Shown: piece by piece, positions 19,045 through 28,271 of the stretch
Numbering within the stretch: position 1 is the first letter of the stretch
How the letters are laid out: every line of letters begins with the position of its first letter
From: Actinomycetota bacterium
Lineage (GTDB): Bacteria; Actinomycetota; Actinomycetes; Nanopelagicales; Nanopelagicaceae
DNA: 45,653 nt
Assembly (NCBI GenBank): GCA_009701525.1
Contig: WLJZ01000001.1
Location: 1-45,653 of the forward strand
Direction of reading: 5' to 3'
Notes under the pieces: generated by a model
What the model was told of the DNA's origin: nothing
Seen by the model: only the letters and a program-made list of their open reading frames with translations
Database searches by the model: none
Program-made: the position numbers and the translations under genes

Positions 19045-19700
19045 TTATCGCCTCTCACTGTGAAGGAATCTCCGATAGCCTGAAGTTCCTTGGCATTGCC
19101 TTTGAAATACTTAGTCGGGGCTCGAACTATAAGTATATAAATTCTCGAACGATCATCTGAGACCAGCGAAGTTTGATCCACAGTCTCGGAGATTCCATTG
19201 GGATCCGCGAAGGTGAATATGGTGCGAACTCCCCTTGCGACTTTTTCTACTCTTTCGTAATCATCATGCAGCATAAACTTTGGATTCGCTTTTGTGGGAT
19301 CTTCAAGCCAGGTAGTCAGAGGCAGAATTAAATTTCGCAAAGCATTATAAGAAATTGAATTCATATCGTCATAATCTAAATCGCGGACACGCACATAAAC
19401 GATAGCGCCATCTGGCGCATCCAAACTAAGTACCGACGCTGCTGTCGTAGCTTTAGATGTTGTGTATCCCTCTTGCCAAACAACATTCGCCAATCTTTCT
19501 GCAGCACCTGGAGAAGTTGATTTTGCTTCGGCTTTATTGAGCGCCTGATTCGAAATTTTATTCCATTCTTTTGGAATCGCTACATAAACGCCACTTTCTT
19601 TATCGGCGGCATAGAGCTGTGATTGCGAACAGCTAGTAAGCGTTAAGAGTGAGCATGCCAACAACGATGCGATTGCAAGGCGTCTTGGCAACGTGCGCAT
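19041..19700 (-). CDS. Predicted lipoprotein coupled to the FtsH-like protease
   Basis: The function is unknown. The 219-residue protein has a basic N-terminus, a hydrophobic segment and a lipobox LTSC with Cys24, so it should be exported and lipid-anchored outside the membrane. The mature part (25-219) is a globular alpha/beta-looking domain with 'GVYVAIPKEWNKIS' near the start and an 'AIGDSFTV' ending, a layout like PsbP/LpqN-type single-domain lipoproteins, but I cannot assign a family. The ATG shares a base with the aspS stop (TAATG), and its stop overlaps the FtsH-like gene start. The two may form a unit in which the lipoprotein acts as an extracytoplasmic partner of the protease. Confidence 0.72.
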   Translation of the reverse strand: MRTLPRRLAIASLLACSLLTLTSCSQSQLYAADKESGVYVAIPKEWNKISNQALNKAEAKSTSPGAAERLANVVWQEGYTTSKATTAASVLSLDAPDGAIVYVRVRDLDYDDMNSISYNALRNLILPLTTWLEDPTKANPKFMLHDDYERVEKVARGVRTIFTFADPNGISETVDQTSLVSDDRSRIYILIVRAPTKYFKGNAKELQAIGDSFTVRGDK

Positions 19701-21460
19701 TAATCCTGAGATTTCTTCTCTGGTACAAAATCAACGCCCGCCTCTTTTCGTTGCGGCGCTGTTATAGGTGTAGGTGCTCCGGTTAGTGGATCACCGCCGC
19801 TGGCAGTCTTAGGAAATGCGATAACTTCACGAATTGATTCCGCGCCAGCAAGTAAAGCGCAGAGTCGATCAAGTCCTAGCGCTATTCCACCGTGAGGAGG
19901 TGGGCCATAGTTGAAAGCTTCCAATAGGAAACCAAATTTACTTTCAGCTTCAGCTTTAGAAAGGCCAATGGTGTCAAAGACGCGCGCTTGCATCTTTCGA
20001 TCATGAATACGGATTGATCCACCTCCGATTTCATTACCGTTTAGGACAATGTCATATGCGTACGCAAGAGCGTTAGCCGGATCCTTGTCAAAGCTTTCCG
20101 CAAATTCTGGTTTTGGTCCAGTAAATGGATGGTGAACGGCAGTCCAGCCACTATTTGAATCACTGCTATCAATTTGCTCGAACATTGGTGCATCAACAAT
20201 CCATAAGAAGTTCCAAGCTTTTAGATCAATAAGATTGCAACGCTTTCCTATCTCTAAACGCACTGCACCAAGAAGATTTAGTGATGAAATGCGATCTCCG
20301 GCAGCGAAGAAAATTGCATCTCCGGGTTTGGCATGGACGTGGCTAACAATATTTGCAGCCTCTTTCTCTGAAAGATTTTTGGCAACTGGACCACCTAAAG
20401 TTCCATCTGCTGCGATAAGAATGTAGGCCAATCCCTTTGCGCCACGAGCTTTTGCCCATTCCTGCCAGGCATCTAATTCACGTCGTGGTGAATCTGCGCC
20501 GCAAGGCATTACAACTGCGCCAACATAATCTGCTTGAAAAACTCTAAATGTGGTTTCCGAGAAGAACTCGGTGCAATCAACTAACTCATTTTCAAAACGT
20601 AAATCAGGTTTATCTGAACCATATCGGCGCATAGCCTCCCAGTAGGTCATGCGCGGAATTGGAAGTGGGATTTTAAAATCGGCTACCTTCTCAAATACCC
20701 TCGAGAGAATTCGTTCGGCAACTTTGAGGATATCTTCCTGATCCACAAATGACATTTCAATATCTAGTTGAGTAAATTCTGGTTGGCGATCTGCACGGAA
20801 ATCTTCATCTCGGAAACATCGCGCTATTTGGTAGTAACGCTCCATGCCAGCAACCATTAACAACTGTTTAAAAAGCTGTGGCGATTGCGGAAGGGCATAC
20901 CAGCTGCCAGGTTGAAGTCGAACTGGTACTAGGAAATCTCGAGCACCTTCTGGGGTAGATCTAGTTAGGTAAGGTGTTTCGATTTCTAAGAAATCTTCAT
21001 CATCCATAACTGATCGAATTACAGATGTTACTTTTGAGCGAAGACGTAAATTCTTTGCTGGACCTTCTCGGCGAAGATCTAAATAGCGATACTTCAAACG
21101 AACTTCTTCGCTGATTGTATTGAGATCGCCGCTATCAACTGGGAATGGCAGCGGAGCCGCTTCGCTAAGAACTTCAAGCTCTTCGCAAACTACTTCTATC
21201 TCACCAGTAGGAATATTTGCATTTTCATTTCCTGCAGGTCGAATTCGGACCGTACCTGTAATTTGAACACACCATTCAGCGCGCAATGAACCAGCCAAAG
21301 ACTCATCATTGATAACAACTTGAGCTGCGCCCGAAGAGTCACGCAAATCGATGAATGCAACCCCACCATGATCGCGTCGTCTTGCTACCCAACCCGCGAG
21401 CGTTACTTTGGAACCGACATCGCCTTTGCGAAGCGAACCTGCAGTGTGCGTTCTAATCAT
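19700..21460 (-). CDS. aspS: Aspartyl-tRNA synthetase
   Basis: AspRS charges tRNA-Asp. The 586-residue bacterial-type class II enzyme has an N-terminal OB anticodon-binding domain ('[20 protein letters not shown]', about 19-38), motif 2 '[20 protein letters not shown]', the bacterial GAD insertion (roughly 290-400), and motif 3 '[16 protein letters not shown]'. The ATG at 21460 has a GGAG ribosome binding site about 10 nt upstream. A 23-bp gap separates it from hisS. Whether it also mischarges tRNA-Asn cannot be judged from this window. Confidence 0.95.
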   Translation of the reverse strand: MIRTHTAGSLRKGDVGSKVTLAGWVARRRDHGGVAFIDLRDSSGAAQVVINDESLAGSLRAEWCVQITGTVRIRPAGNENANIPTGEIEVVCEELEVLSEAAPLPFPVDSGDLNTISEEVRLKYRYLDLRREGPAKNLRLRSKVTSVIRSVMDDEDFLEIETPYLTRSTPEGARDFLVPVRLQPGSWYALPQSPQLFKQLLMVAGMERYYQIARCFRDEDFRADRQPEFTQLDIEMSFVDQEDILKVAERILSRVFEKVADFKIPLPIPRMTYWEAMRRYGSDKPDLRFENELVDCTEFFSETTFRVFQADYVGAVVMPCGADSPRRELDAWQEWAKARGAKGLAYILIAADGTLGGPVAKNLSEKEAANIVSHVHAKPGDAIFFAAGDRISSLNLLGAVRLEIGKRCNLIDLKAWNFLWIVDAPMFEQIDSSDSNSGWTAVHHPFTGPKPEFAESFDKDPANALAYAYDIVLNGNEIGGGSIRIHDRKMQARVFDTIGLSKAEAESKFGFLLEAFNYGPPPHGGIALGLDRLCALLAGAESIREVIAFPKTASGGDPLTGAPTPITAPQRKEAGVDFVPEKKSQD

Positions 21461-21483
21461 CTTTAATCGACTCCGATAACTTC

Positions 21484-22743
21484 TTAGTTAGCTTTAATTT
21501 CATCACTCAAGGCTGAGATTCTAACTTCTTTTGAAGTTCCCGTTTTCATCTCTTTCAAGGCAACTCTCCCTGAATTAATCTCATCGCCACCGATTACGAT
21601 GCTAAATCTAGCCCCGCTCTTATCTGCTGATTTCATAGCGCCTTTAAGTGCCCTATCTCCGTAAGCCATATCGCATTTAACGCCCTCTTTGCGCAGCTCA
21701 TTAACCAATTTAGCGACATAACTTTTCTCGGCGACAGAAAGTGGGATCACGAAAAGTTCTATCTCGGACTTAACTTCTTGCGAGTCAAAGATTCCTTCCG
21801 CTTCACAGGCAAGAAGAATCCGATCAACACCTAACCCAAAACCAATACCAGATAAATCATTACCCCCGAGCTCGCTCATTAGCCCGTCATAGCGCCCGCC
21901 GCCACCAATTCCAGATTGCGCGCCGAGTTTCTCACTCACAAATTCAAAAGTTGTTCCGGTGTAATAATCGAGACCTCGAACCATGCGTGGGTTAATTCTA
22001 AATTCAATGCCAGCGTCAGTTAGAAGTTCTTGAACTCGCGCGAAACTATCTGCGCTCTCCTCGGATAAATAATCAAGCAGAAGAGGAGCACCCGCCATCG
22101 CCTTTTGAATTTCAATGCGCTTATCGTCAAAGAGTCGAAGTGGATTAATAGTTGCTCTTGCTCTAGTTGCTTCATCGAGATCCAATGTCGCCAAGTAAGC
22201 AAGCAAATCTTTGCGATGACTTGCGCGGCTCTTGCTATCGCCTAAAGAAGTTATATCTAAACGGTATGACTTTAAGCCGAGCGCTTTGAAAGCTCGGTCA
22301 GCTACGGCAATTACCTCAAAATCAATCTCCGGATCATTTAAGCCAATCGCTTCGATTCCAACTTGATAGAACTGACGGTAACGACCTGCTTGAGGACGTT
22401 CCGCTCTAAAAAATGCACCGGAATACCAAACTTTAATTGGCAGCGATAATTTATCTAGGTTATGTTCGATGACACTGCGCATTACTCCAGCAGTTCCTTC
22501 AGGACGCAATGTAATCGAACGTCCACCTCTATCTTCAAAGGTATACATTTCTTTAGAGACGACATCGGTAGATTCGCCAACTCCACGCTTGAATAATTCG
22601 GTATCTTCGAAGACAGGCAATTCCATTAATTGGTACCCCGAAACTTTGGCCGCGTTAATTAAGGTTTCACGGACAAACTCAAAGTACTGGGAACGAGGTG
22701 GAAAATATTCACTTACACCTTTCGGGGCTGACAGCTCTCGCAT
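21484..22743 (-). CDS. hisS: Histidyl-tRNA synthetase
   Basis: HisRS charges tRNA-His. The 419-residue class II enzyme has motif 1 near '[18 protein letters not shown]', motif 2 '[18 protein letters not shown]', the histidine-specific '[15 protein letters not shown]', '[17 protein letters not shown]' and motif 3 '[16 protein letters not shown]', followed by the C-terminal anticodon-binding domain. Two adjacent starts exist, GTG at 22746 and ATG at 22743. The ATG overlaps the upstream stop (TGATG) and is preferred. It is followed by aspS in the same direction, an arrangement also known from mycobacteria. Confidence 0.95.
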   Translation of the reverse strand: MRELSAPKGVSEYFPPRSQYFEFVRETLINAAKVSGYQLMELPVFEDTELFKRGVGESTDVVSKEMYTFEDRGGRSITLRPEGTAGVMRSVIEHNLDKLSLPIKVWYSGAFFRAERPQAGRYRQFYQVGIEAIGLNDPEIDFEVIAVADRAFKALGLKSYRLDITSLGDSKSRASHRKDLLAYLATLDLDEATRARATINPLRLFDDKRIEIQKAMAGAPLLLDYLSEESADSFARVQELLTDAGIEFRINPRMVRGLDYYTGTTFEFVSEKLGAQSGIGGGGRYDGLMSELGGNDLSGIGFGLGVDRILLACEAEGIFDSQEVKSEIELFVIPLSVAEKSYVAKLVNELRKEGVKCDMAYGDRALKGAMKSADKSGARFSIVIGGDEINSGRVALKEMKTGTSKEVRISALSDEIKAN

Positions 22744-23444
22744 CACTCTCCCCGTTCTGGTTTTGATTGCAAGAAATTCTCCTGCAAATATGGATTGGCT
22801 CTTCGTTCGCGTCCAATTGTAGTTTGTGGGCCATGTCCTGGAAGGACAATTAATTCATCGTTTAGCGGCAAGATTTTGGAAATCAATGAATTTCTCATGG
22901 CCGAAGCTGAACCAGTAGGCAAATCGGTCCTTCCGATCGCACCAGCGAATAGCACATCGCCCGAAATCAGAAATTCATCATTGACGGTGAACATCGCAGA
23001 ACCCGCAGTGTGGCCAGGGGCATGTGATACCTGAATATCAAAACCTGCAATCTGGAAACTTTCGCCATCGCGCAGCTCTCGAACTTCTTCGGGTTCTTCA
23101 AATTTTGTAACACCAAAGGCCGCCATTATCTGCGAACTCTCACCACCTGGAGTTAGGGCTTTATAAGGGTCAGCCAACAGTTTGCGATCAGTTGCGTGTA
23201 TCAGTGCAGGAATCTTATATTCGTTAGCAAAAGGCTGTACCGAAAATGTGTGGTCGAGATGGCCATGTGTTACTAAAACTGCAACTGGTTTTAAATTAAA
23301 TTTATTAATAACGCTTTTTATCTCTGAAACCAAGTTTGGATTTGCCATTCCAGGGTCCACTATGAAACATTCAGAGTTCTTGGTCGGCGCAAAGATCCAA
23401 CAGTTAGTGGCGAAATAGGGCGCGGCTATAACTTCAAGAATCAA
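22743..23444 (-). CDS. Metallo-beta-lactamase-fold hydrolase (glyoxalase II-like)
   Basis: The 233-residue protein has the dinuclear-metal motif 'THGHLDH' (59-65), further ligand regions 'SHAPGHTAGS' and 'ISGDVLFAG', and 'VLPGHGPQT' near the C-terminus. This is the glyoxalase II / hydroxyacylglutathione-hydrolase-like subgroup. Actinobacteria generally use mycothiol rather than glutathione, so the physiological thioester is uncertain. The start is TTG at 23444 with AGGGG 7 nt upstream. No ATG or GTG in the first residues fits better, because the conserved 'ATNCWIF' begins at residue 12. It heads the hisS-aspS transcription unit, as related genes do in mycobacteria. Confidence 0.85.
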   Translation of the reverse strand: MILEVIAAPYFATNCWIFAPTKNSECFIVDPGMANPNLVSEIKSVINKFNLKPVAVLVTHGHLDHTFSVQPFANEYKIPALIHATDRKLLADPYKALTPGGESSQIMAAFGVTKFEEPEEVRELRDGESFQIAGFDIQVSHAPGHTAGSAMFTVNDEFLISGDVLFAGAIGRTDLPTGSASAMRNSLISKILPLNDELIVLPGHGPQTTIGRERRANPYLQENFLQSKPERGE

Positions 23445-23459
23445 ACTCTCACCCCTATT

Positions 23460-23617
23460 CCACGCGTGGCGCCGAAGCTATTTTGAGCGATGCTAGCCCG
23501 ACTTTTGCCATCGCAACGGTTAAGGGTATCTTTAGCCCACACGCATAACTAATTATTGCCACTTAAATCTGTAAAGAATTTATGGCGGGCTCTAGTTAGC
23601 AATAACGAACGGTTCGT
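23460..23617. other. Divergent promoter region between the MBL hydrolase and DUF349 genes, with two palindromes
   Basis: This is most of the largest gene-free gap (23445-23656). It contains the perfect 10-bp palindrome CCACGCGTGG at 23460-23469, close to the hydrolase start. It also contains ACGAAC-G-GTTCGT at 23605-23617, about 40 bp upstream of the DUF349 ATG. A possible plus-strand promoter is TTGCCA, 17 bp, TTTATG, starting near 23556, but the -10 is poor. The inverted repeats could be operators or leader hairpins. I recognise neither as a known regulator site. Confidence 0.3.
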
Positions 23618-23656
23618 AACACCGCGAACCTACCGCGCAACGAAAGTGAGCATCTT

Positions 23657-24985
23657 ATGGATATCAAACCAAGCGAAGTAGCAGCAGTATCAACCGGCGA
23701 GTCCAACTTAAGCGCCGCCTCTGCTCTTATTGGAGATCCATCTAAATTCGGTCGAGTTGATCAAGACGGAACAGTTTATGTCTTAACTCCATCTGGCGAG
23801 AAAGCTGTTGGTTCTTACCCAGGCAAGACTCCCGAAGAAGCTCTCGCATATTTCGTACGTAAATTTGAAGCTGTCGCATCTGAAGTTGCTCTGCTTGCTG
23901 CACGAATTAAAAGTGGTGCGATGGTTCCTTCCGACGCTGCCGAGGCTGTTGTTAAATTGCGCGAAACGGTTGCAAATCTAAATGGTGTTGGAGATTTAGC
24001 AACGTTAGCTGCATCAGTTGACCAGATTCCAAACCTAATCGAAGATCACCGCGCGGCTTATCAGGAGCGCAAAGATATTGAATCCGCTGTACGTGAAGCC
24101 AAGCGAGCTTCAGCCCTTCTAGTTAAAGAGAAGTTGGTTGTTGAGGCGGAATCTTTAGCGCTCTCTGAGAGCTGGAAATCAACTAGTGAGCGTTTAAAGG
24201 TTCTACTAGATGAATGGAAGGCTGCTCCAAGACTAGATAAGACAACAGATACTGAACTCTGGAAACGCTTCTCGTCTTCTAGAAATAAGTTCGATAAGCG
24301 CCGGCGCACCCATTTTGCCGCTCTTGAATCTGTTCAGCATGAAGTTGCTGCAAAGAAAGAAGAAATTGTTAAGCAAGCCGAAGCGCTGGCCACTTCTAAA
24401 GAATGGTTGCCAACAGCACATAAATTCAAGGAGCTAATGGATTCTTGGAAGGCTTCTGGTCGCGGAAAAGCAAGCGTTGATGCAAAACTTTGGGCACGCT
24501 TCAAAGCCGCCCAGGATCAATTCTTCGCTGCAAAGAACTCTGATTTAGATAAGCGTCAAGTAACCATGGCGGCGAACTTAGCTAAGCGTGAAGAGTTAAT
24601 AGTTAAATTCGAAGAGTTACTTCCAATTTCTGACTTGAATTCTGCCCGCAAGAATTTCCGTGCCCTGATGGAGCAATGGCAGAAAATTGGTATGACAGAG
24701 CGCAGCAAGAGAGCAGCTCTAGATAACCGCCTTGCAAGAATCGAAGATGAAATCAACGTTCTAGTTGAAGAGCAGAATCGTCGAACTGATCCGACAGCTA
24801 TAGCTCGTGCCAATAACGTAGTTCAGGGATTGATCGATGCGATTGCTGGCTATGAGGCCACTGCAGCGAAAGCGCAAGCGGCTGGAAACTCTGCGAAGGC
24901 GAAGGTAGCGACTGAAGCTGCTGAGGCTCGTAAGGTCTGGCTAGCTGAAGCCCAAAAGGGGCTTTCTGACTTTAGCGCTAACTAA
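23657..24985 (+). CDS. DUF349-repeat coiled-coil protein
   Basis: The function is unknown. The 442-residue protein has an N-terminal region with 'FGRVDQDGTVYVLTPSGEKA' (about 31-50), then three DUF349 repeats near 172-222, 248-298 and 325-375. The first two follow the pattern 'LLDEWKAA...D..LWKRF...R..FDKRR' and the third is more divergent. The rest is highly helical and charged, and an Ala-rich helix closes the C-terminus. Proteins of this type precede rel in other actinobacteria, as here. It is alone on the plus strand with its own promoter region. The ATG has a GTGAG-type ribosome binding site. Its stop lies 3 bp from that of convergent rel. Confidence 0.85.
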   Translation: MDIKPSEVAAVSTGESNLSAASALIGDPSKFGRVDQDGTVYVLTPSGEKAVGSYPGKTPEEALAYFVRKFEAVASEVALLAARIKSGAMVPSDAAEAVVKLRETVANLNGVGDLATLAASVDQIPNLIEDHRAAYQERKDIESAVREAKRASALLVKEKLVVEAESLALSESWKSTSERLKVLLDEWKAAPRLDKTTDTELWKRFSSSRNKFDKRRRTHFAALESVQHEVAAKKEEIVKQAEALATSKEWLPTAHKFKELMDSWKASGRGKASVDAKLWARFKAAQDQFFAAKNSDLDKRQVTMAANLAKREELIVKFEELLPISDLNSARKNFRALMEQWQKIGMTERSKRAALDNRLARIEDEINVLVEEQNRRTDPTAIARANNVVQGLIDAIAGYEATAAKAQAAGNSAKAKVATEAAEARKVWLAEAQKGLSDFSAN

Positions 24986-25000
24986 TATTTAATTATTAGT
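24981..25000. terminator. AT-rich inverted repeat spanning the convergent DUF349 and rel stop codons
   Basis: ACTAATA-TTTAAT-TATTAGT is a perfect 7-bp inverted repeat with a 6-nt loop, and both stop codons lie in or beside it. It might act as a weak bidirectional end signal, but the stem is AT-rich and no U tract follows in either direction. Termination is therefore uncertain. Confidence 0.3.
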
Positions 25001-27163
25001 AACTCGGTAGACGTCGTATACGCCTTCTACCGATCTAACGCTCGCAAGAACGGCATCCAAATGCGACGCATCTGCCATCTCAAAAGTAAAGCGTGAAATC
25101 GCGGTGCGATCTTTAGAGGTGCTCACAGCGGCATTTAGAATATTTACATGTTGGTCTGAAAGTGTACGAGTGATATCCGAAAGTAAACGTGCTCGATCTA
25201 GCGCTTCAACTTGGATGTTAACTAAGAAAGCTGTCTTTGCTGAAAGATTCCATTTAACGTTAGTTATTCGATCACCTTGATTCAACTTCAAATCACCAAC
25301 ATTTATACAATCTATTCGGTGAACCGATACTCCGCTTCCCCGCGTTATGAATCCCACGATTTCATCCCCCGGAACCGGCGTGCAACATCTAGCTAATTTC
25401 ACTAAGACGTCATTAACACCTTCAACCTCTACGCCAGAAGTATTTCGGCGCAGATGTTCGAATGAATGAATCGTAGGAATTGAATGGCTTTCAATCTCAG
25501 CATCGGGTTCGTGAAGGTCAGTTCCTGCAACCAATTTCTCAATCACGAATTGCGCACTGATATGTCCATTTCCAACAGCGGCATACATGCTTTCAATATC
25601 TGGATAGTGCAAATCATGTGAGAGTTCAAGAAAAGCTTGTCCTGCAAATATTTTTTGAAGAGGCAGTCCAACCTTGCGCATCTGCCTAGCGATTGATTCT
25701 CGGCCCGCCTCGATCGCCTCTTCTTTTCGCTCCTTGCTAAACCAAGCTTTAATTTTAGAACGAGCACGTGGGGATGAGACGAAGTTGAGCCAATCGCGAC
25801 TAGGAGCAGCGTTTGGAGATTTATTTGTAACAACCTCAACTACATCGCCATTGGTAAGTACCGATTCGAGTGGAACTAACTTCCCGTTTACCTTTGCTCC
25901 AACACAACGATCCCCTACCTGAGTATGAACTGCGTATGCAAAATCAACTGGAGTCGATCCGGATGGAAGAGCAATAACGCTCCCTTTTGGGGTGAAGACA
26001 AACACTTCTGGGGTGCGTAAGTCATATCGCAAAGTATCTAAGAATTCACCAACATCCTCAGTCTCTTGCTGCCACTCATGTAATTGCTTAAGCCACATCA
26101 TTTCTGGTTTTTCAGATGCGCTTTCTCCAACGCTTGCTAATTTATATTTCCAATGCGCTGCGATTCCATATTCAGCACGTGCATGCATATCAAAGGTGCG
26201 GATTTGAATCTCAACGGCTTTACCATTTGGCCCAATTACTGTTGTGTGTAGCGATTGATAAAGATTGAATTTCGGCATTGCGATGTAATCTTTAAATCGT
26301 CCAGGTATCGGACTCCATCTCGCGTGAATCGCTCCTAAAACTGCATAGCAGTCTCTAACGCTTTCAACCAGTACGCGGATTCCTACTAGATCATAAATTT
26401 CATTGAAATCTCGACCTCTAATGACCATTTTTTGATAAACACTATATAAATGTTTCTGACGACCTAAAACTTTCGCCGTGATTCCATCATCCAGTAAATC
26501 CTTCTCAACCAAACTTAGAACTTCTGAAGTCATTGCTTCACGTGCGGGATTTCGATCCTGAACTAGTCTTTCAATCTCTTCATATTTTTTGGGTTCAAGA
26601 GTCTTAAAAGATAAATCTTCTAGCTCCCATTTAATTGCGCTCATGCCAAGTCGGTTTGCAAGTGGTGCATAAATATCCAGAGTTTCGCGCGCTTTGCGTT
26701 GGGCGGATTCAACAGAAACATACTTCCATGTGCGTGCATTATGTAGACGATCTGCCAGTTTGATTACTAGAACTCGAATATCTTTCGACATCGCAATAAC
26801 CATTTTCCGAAGTGTCTCGGCTTCGGCATTTGGACCATAATTCAATTTATCGAGTTTAGTAACACCATCAACTAAATTTGCTACCTCTTTACCAAAGTCA
26901 CGTCTCAGTGATTCAAGAGAGTATTTAGTATCTTCAACTGTGTCATGTAGAAGCGCGGCGATGATGGTTTCTAAATCTAAACCGATTTCAGCCAAGATTT
27001 CTGAGACGGCGAGCGGATGAGTTATATAAGGTTCGCCAGATTTACGGATCTGACCTTCGTGAGCATCTGCCGCAACATCATAAGCACGTTCTAATTCTGA
27101 TAGTGAGGTTGCAGGATGATGGGCAATTAGTGATTTTGCCAAAACATCTAGAACCGGATTCAT
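24989..27163 (-). CDS. rel: Bifunctional (p)ppGpp synthetase/hydrolase Rel
   Basis: Rel makes and degrades the stringent-response alarmone. The 724-residue protein has an HD hydrolase domain (His35, 'ITHP' with His49, 'HDTVEDT' with His73-Asp74) and a synthetase domain ('YDLVGIRVLVESVRDCYAVL', and 'RFKDYIA' at 289-295). The RxKD motif marks the bifunctional, Mg-type enzymes. A TGS domain follows ('VFVFTPKGSVIALPSGSTPV', about 385-445), then a helical/CC region with 'ARCCTPVPGDEIVGFITRG', and a C-terminal ACT domain. All hydrolase residues I can check are present. It ends convergent with the DUF349 gene and follows secF with a 36-bp gap. The apt gene often found upstream of rel is absent. Confidence 0.96.
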   Translation of the reverse strand: MNPVLDVLAKSLIAHHPATSLSELERAYDVAADAHEGQIRKSGEPYITHPLAVSEILAEIGLDLETIIAALLHDTVEDTKYSLESLRRDFGKEVANLVDGVTKLDKLNYGPNAEAETLRKMVIAMSKDIRVLVIKLADRLHNARTWKYVSVESAQRKARETLDIYAPLANRLGMSAIKWELEDLSFKTLEPKKYEEIERLVQDRNPAREAMTSEVLSLVEKDLLDDGITAKVLGRQKHLYSVYQKMVIRGRDFNEIYDLVGIRVLVESVRDCYAVLGAIHARWSPIPGRFKDYIAMPKFNLYQSLHTTVIGPNGKAVEIQIRTFDMHARAEYGIAAHWKYKLASVGESASEKPEMMWLKQLHEWQQETEDVGEFLDTLRYDLRTPEVFVFTPKGSVIALPSGSTPVDFAYAVHTQVGDRCVGAKVNGKLVPLESVLTNGDVVEVVTNKSPNAAPSRDWLNFVSSPRARSKIKAWFSKERKEEAIEAGRESIARQMRKVGLPLQKIFAGQAFLELSHDLHYPDIESMYAAVGNGHISAQFVIEKLVAGTDLHEPDAEIESHSIPTIHSFEHLRRNTSGVEVEGVNDVLVKLARCCTPVPGDEIVGFITRGSGVSVHRIDCINVGDLKLNQGDRITNVKWNLSAKTAFLVNIQVEALDRARLLSDITRTLSDQHVNILNAAVSTSKDRTAISRFTFEMADASHLDAVLASVRSVEGVYDVYRVTNN

Positions 27164-27199
27164 GGTTCTATCTTAACTAATTAAGAAGTTGTTGCGAGA

Positions 27200-28267
27200 T
27201 TAACGACGCTTGCGCTTTGGTTGATTGCGCGGACCGCGAGCCCAACCACTTTTTTCGCCAGCATCTGCAGTCGCGCCAACTGAACTCTTAGCTTCAATTG
27301 TCACAGAACCTGGAGCATGTTGTGCAACTCGTTTTGCAAGCGCGCGCATTGCTGGTTCGCGCTCACGCAATTGCGCCAAAATTGGCGTTGCGATAAAGAT
27401 TGAAGAATATGTTCCAGTCGCTAAGCCGATGAATAGAGCAAGCGAAAGATCCTTAAGTGTTCCAGCTCCAAGAAGACCAGCGCCTACAAAGAGAATTGAT
27501 GCAACTGGCAGGAGCGCAATTAGAGATGTATTGAATGAACGAACAAGAGTCTGATTAACAGCATGGTTTGCAGCAGCGGAGTAAGTGATTTTCCCGGTGC
27601 TTGTAATTGACTTTGTATTCTCGCGAACCTTATCGAACACAACAACTGTGTCGTAAAGCGAGTATCCAAGAATGGTCAAGAATCCAATTACGGTCGCGGG
27701 CGTTACGTCGAAACCGACTAGCGCATAAATGCCAACTGTAATAAATACATCGTGTACGGTAGCAATAATCGCAGCAATCGCCATCTTTGATTCAAAAGCG
27801 ATTGTTAAGAAGAGCATTACAACGATAATAAAACCAATAAGCCCGTAGAGCGCCTTCTTAGTAATTTCTTTACCCCAAGAAGGACCAATAATTTGCGTAT
27901 CTATATCATCAACATTCACACCAAAACTATCTGCAAGTGATTGCTTAACTTGTGCGAATGAATCTAGCGCTCCGGTTTGGATACGTAATCTATCGTTTCC
28001 AACTTTTTGGACAACGCTCTCGCCAGTTACACCAGCTTTAGCGATTGCGGCGCGACCATCTTCGACGGTAGTTCCAGCCTTTGTTATAGAAAATTCAGAT
28101 CCGCCTTTAAATTCGATACCAAGATGAAGTCCCTGAGTACCTAGAACAATGGCTGACAAGATAATGATGATTCCCGAGAATGCATACCAACGACGGCGCT
28201 TACCAATGAAATCAATCGAAGTTTCGCCACGATACAACCGACCACCGATGCCTGAAAGTGAGCTCAT
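27200..28267 (-). CDS. secF: Protein translocase subunit SecF
   Basis: SecF works with SecD to drive late steps of Sec export using the proton-motive force. The 355-residue protein has an N-terminal membrane segment followed by 'GIEFKGGSEFSI' (the P1 head region). Five more membrane segments form the RND-like bundle, including 'VHDVFITVGIYALVGFDVTP' and 'LGYSLYDTVVVFDKVREN', where Asp and Arg of the proton path lie. The C-terminus carries a basic tail ('QPKRKRR'). The ATG is 4 bp after the secD stop. Confidence 0.96.
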   Translation of the reverse strand: MSSLSGIGGRLYRGETSIDFIGKRRRWYAFSGIIIILSAIVLGTQGLHLGIEFKGGSEFSITKAGTTVEDGRAAIAKAGVTGESVVQKVGNDRLRIQTGALDSFAQVKQSLADSFGVNVDDIDTQIIGPSWGKEITKKALYGLIGFIIVVMLFLTIAFESKMAIAAIIATVHDVFITVGIYALVGFDVTPATVIGFLTILGYSLYDTVVVFDKVRENTKSITSTGKITYSAAANHAVNQTLVRSFNTSLIALLPVASILFVGAGLLGAGTLKDLSLALFIGLATGTYSSIFIATPILAQLREREPAMRALAKRVAQHAPGSVTIEAKSSVGATADAGEKSGWARGPRNQPKRKRR

Positions 28268-28271
28268 GTGA

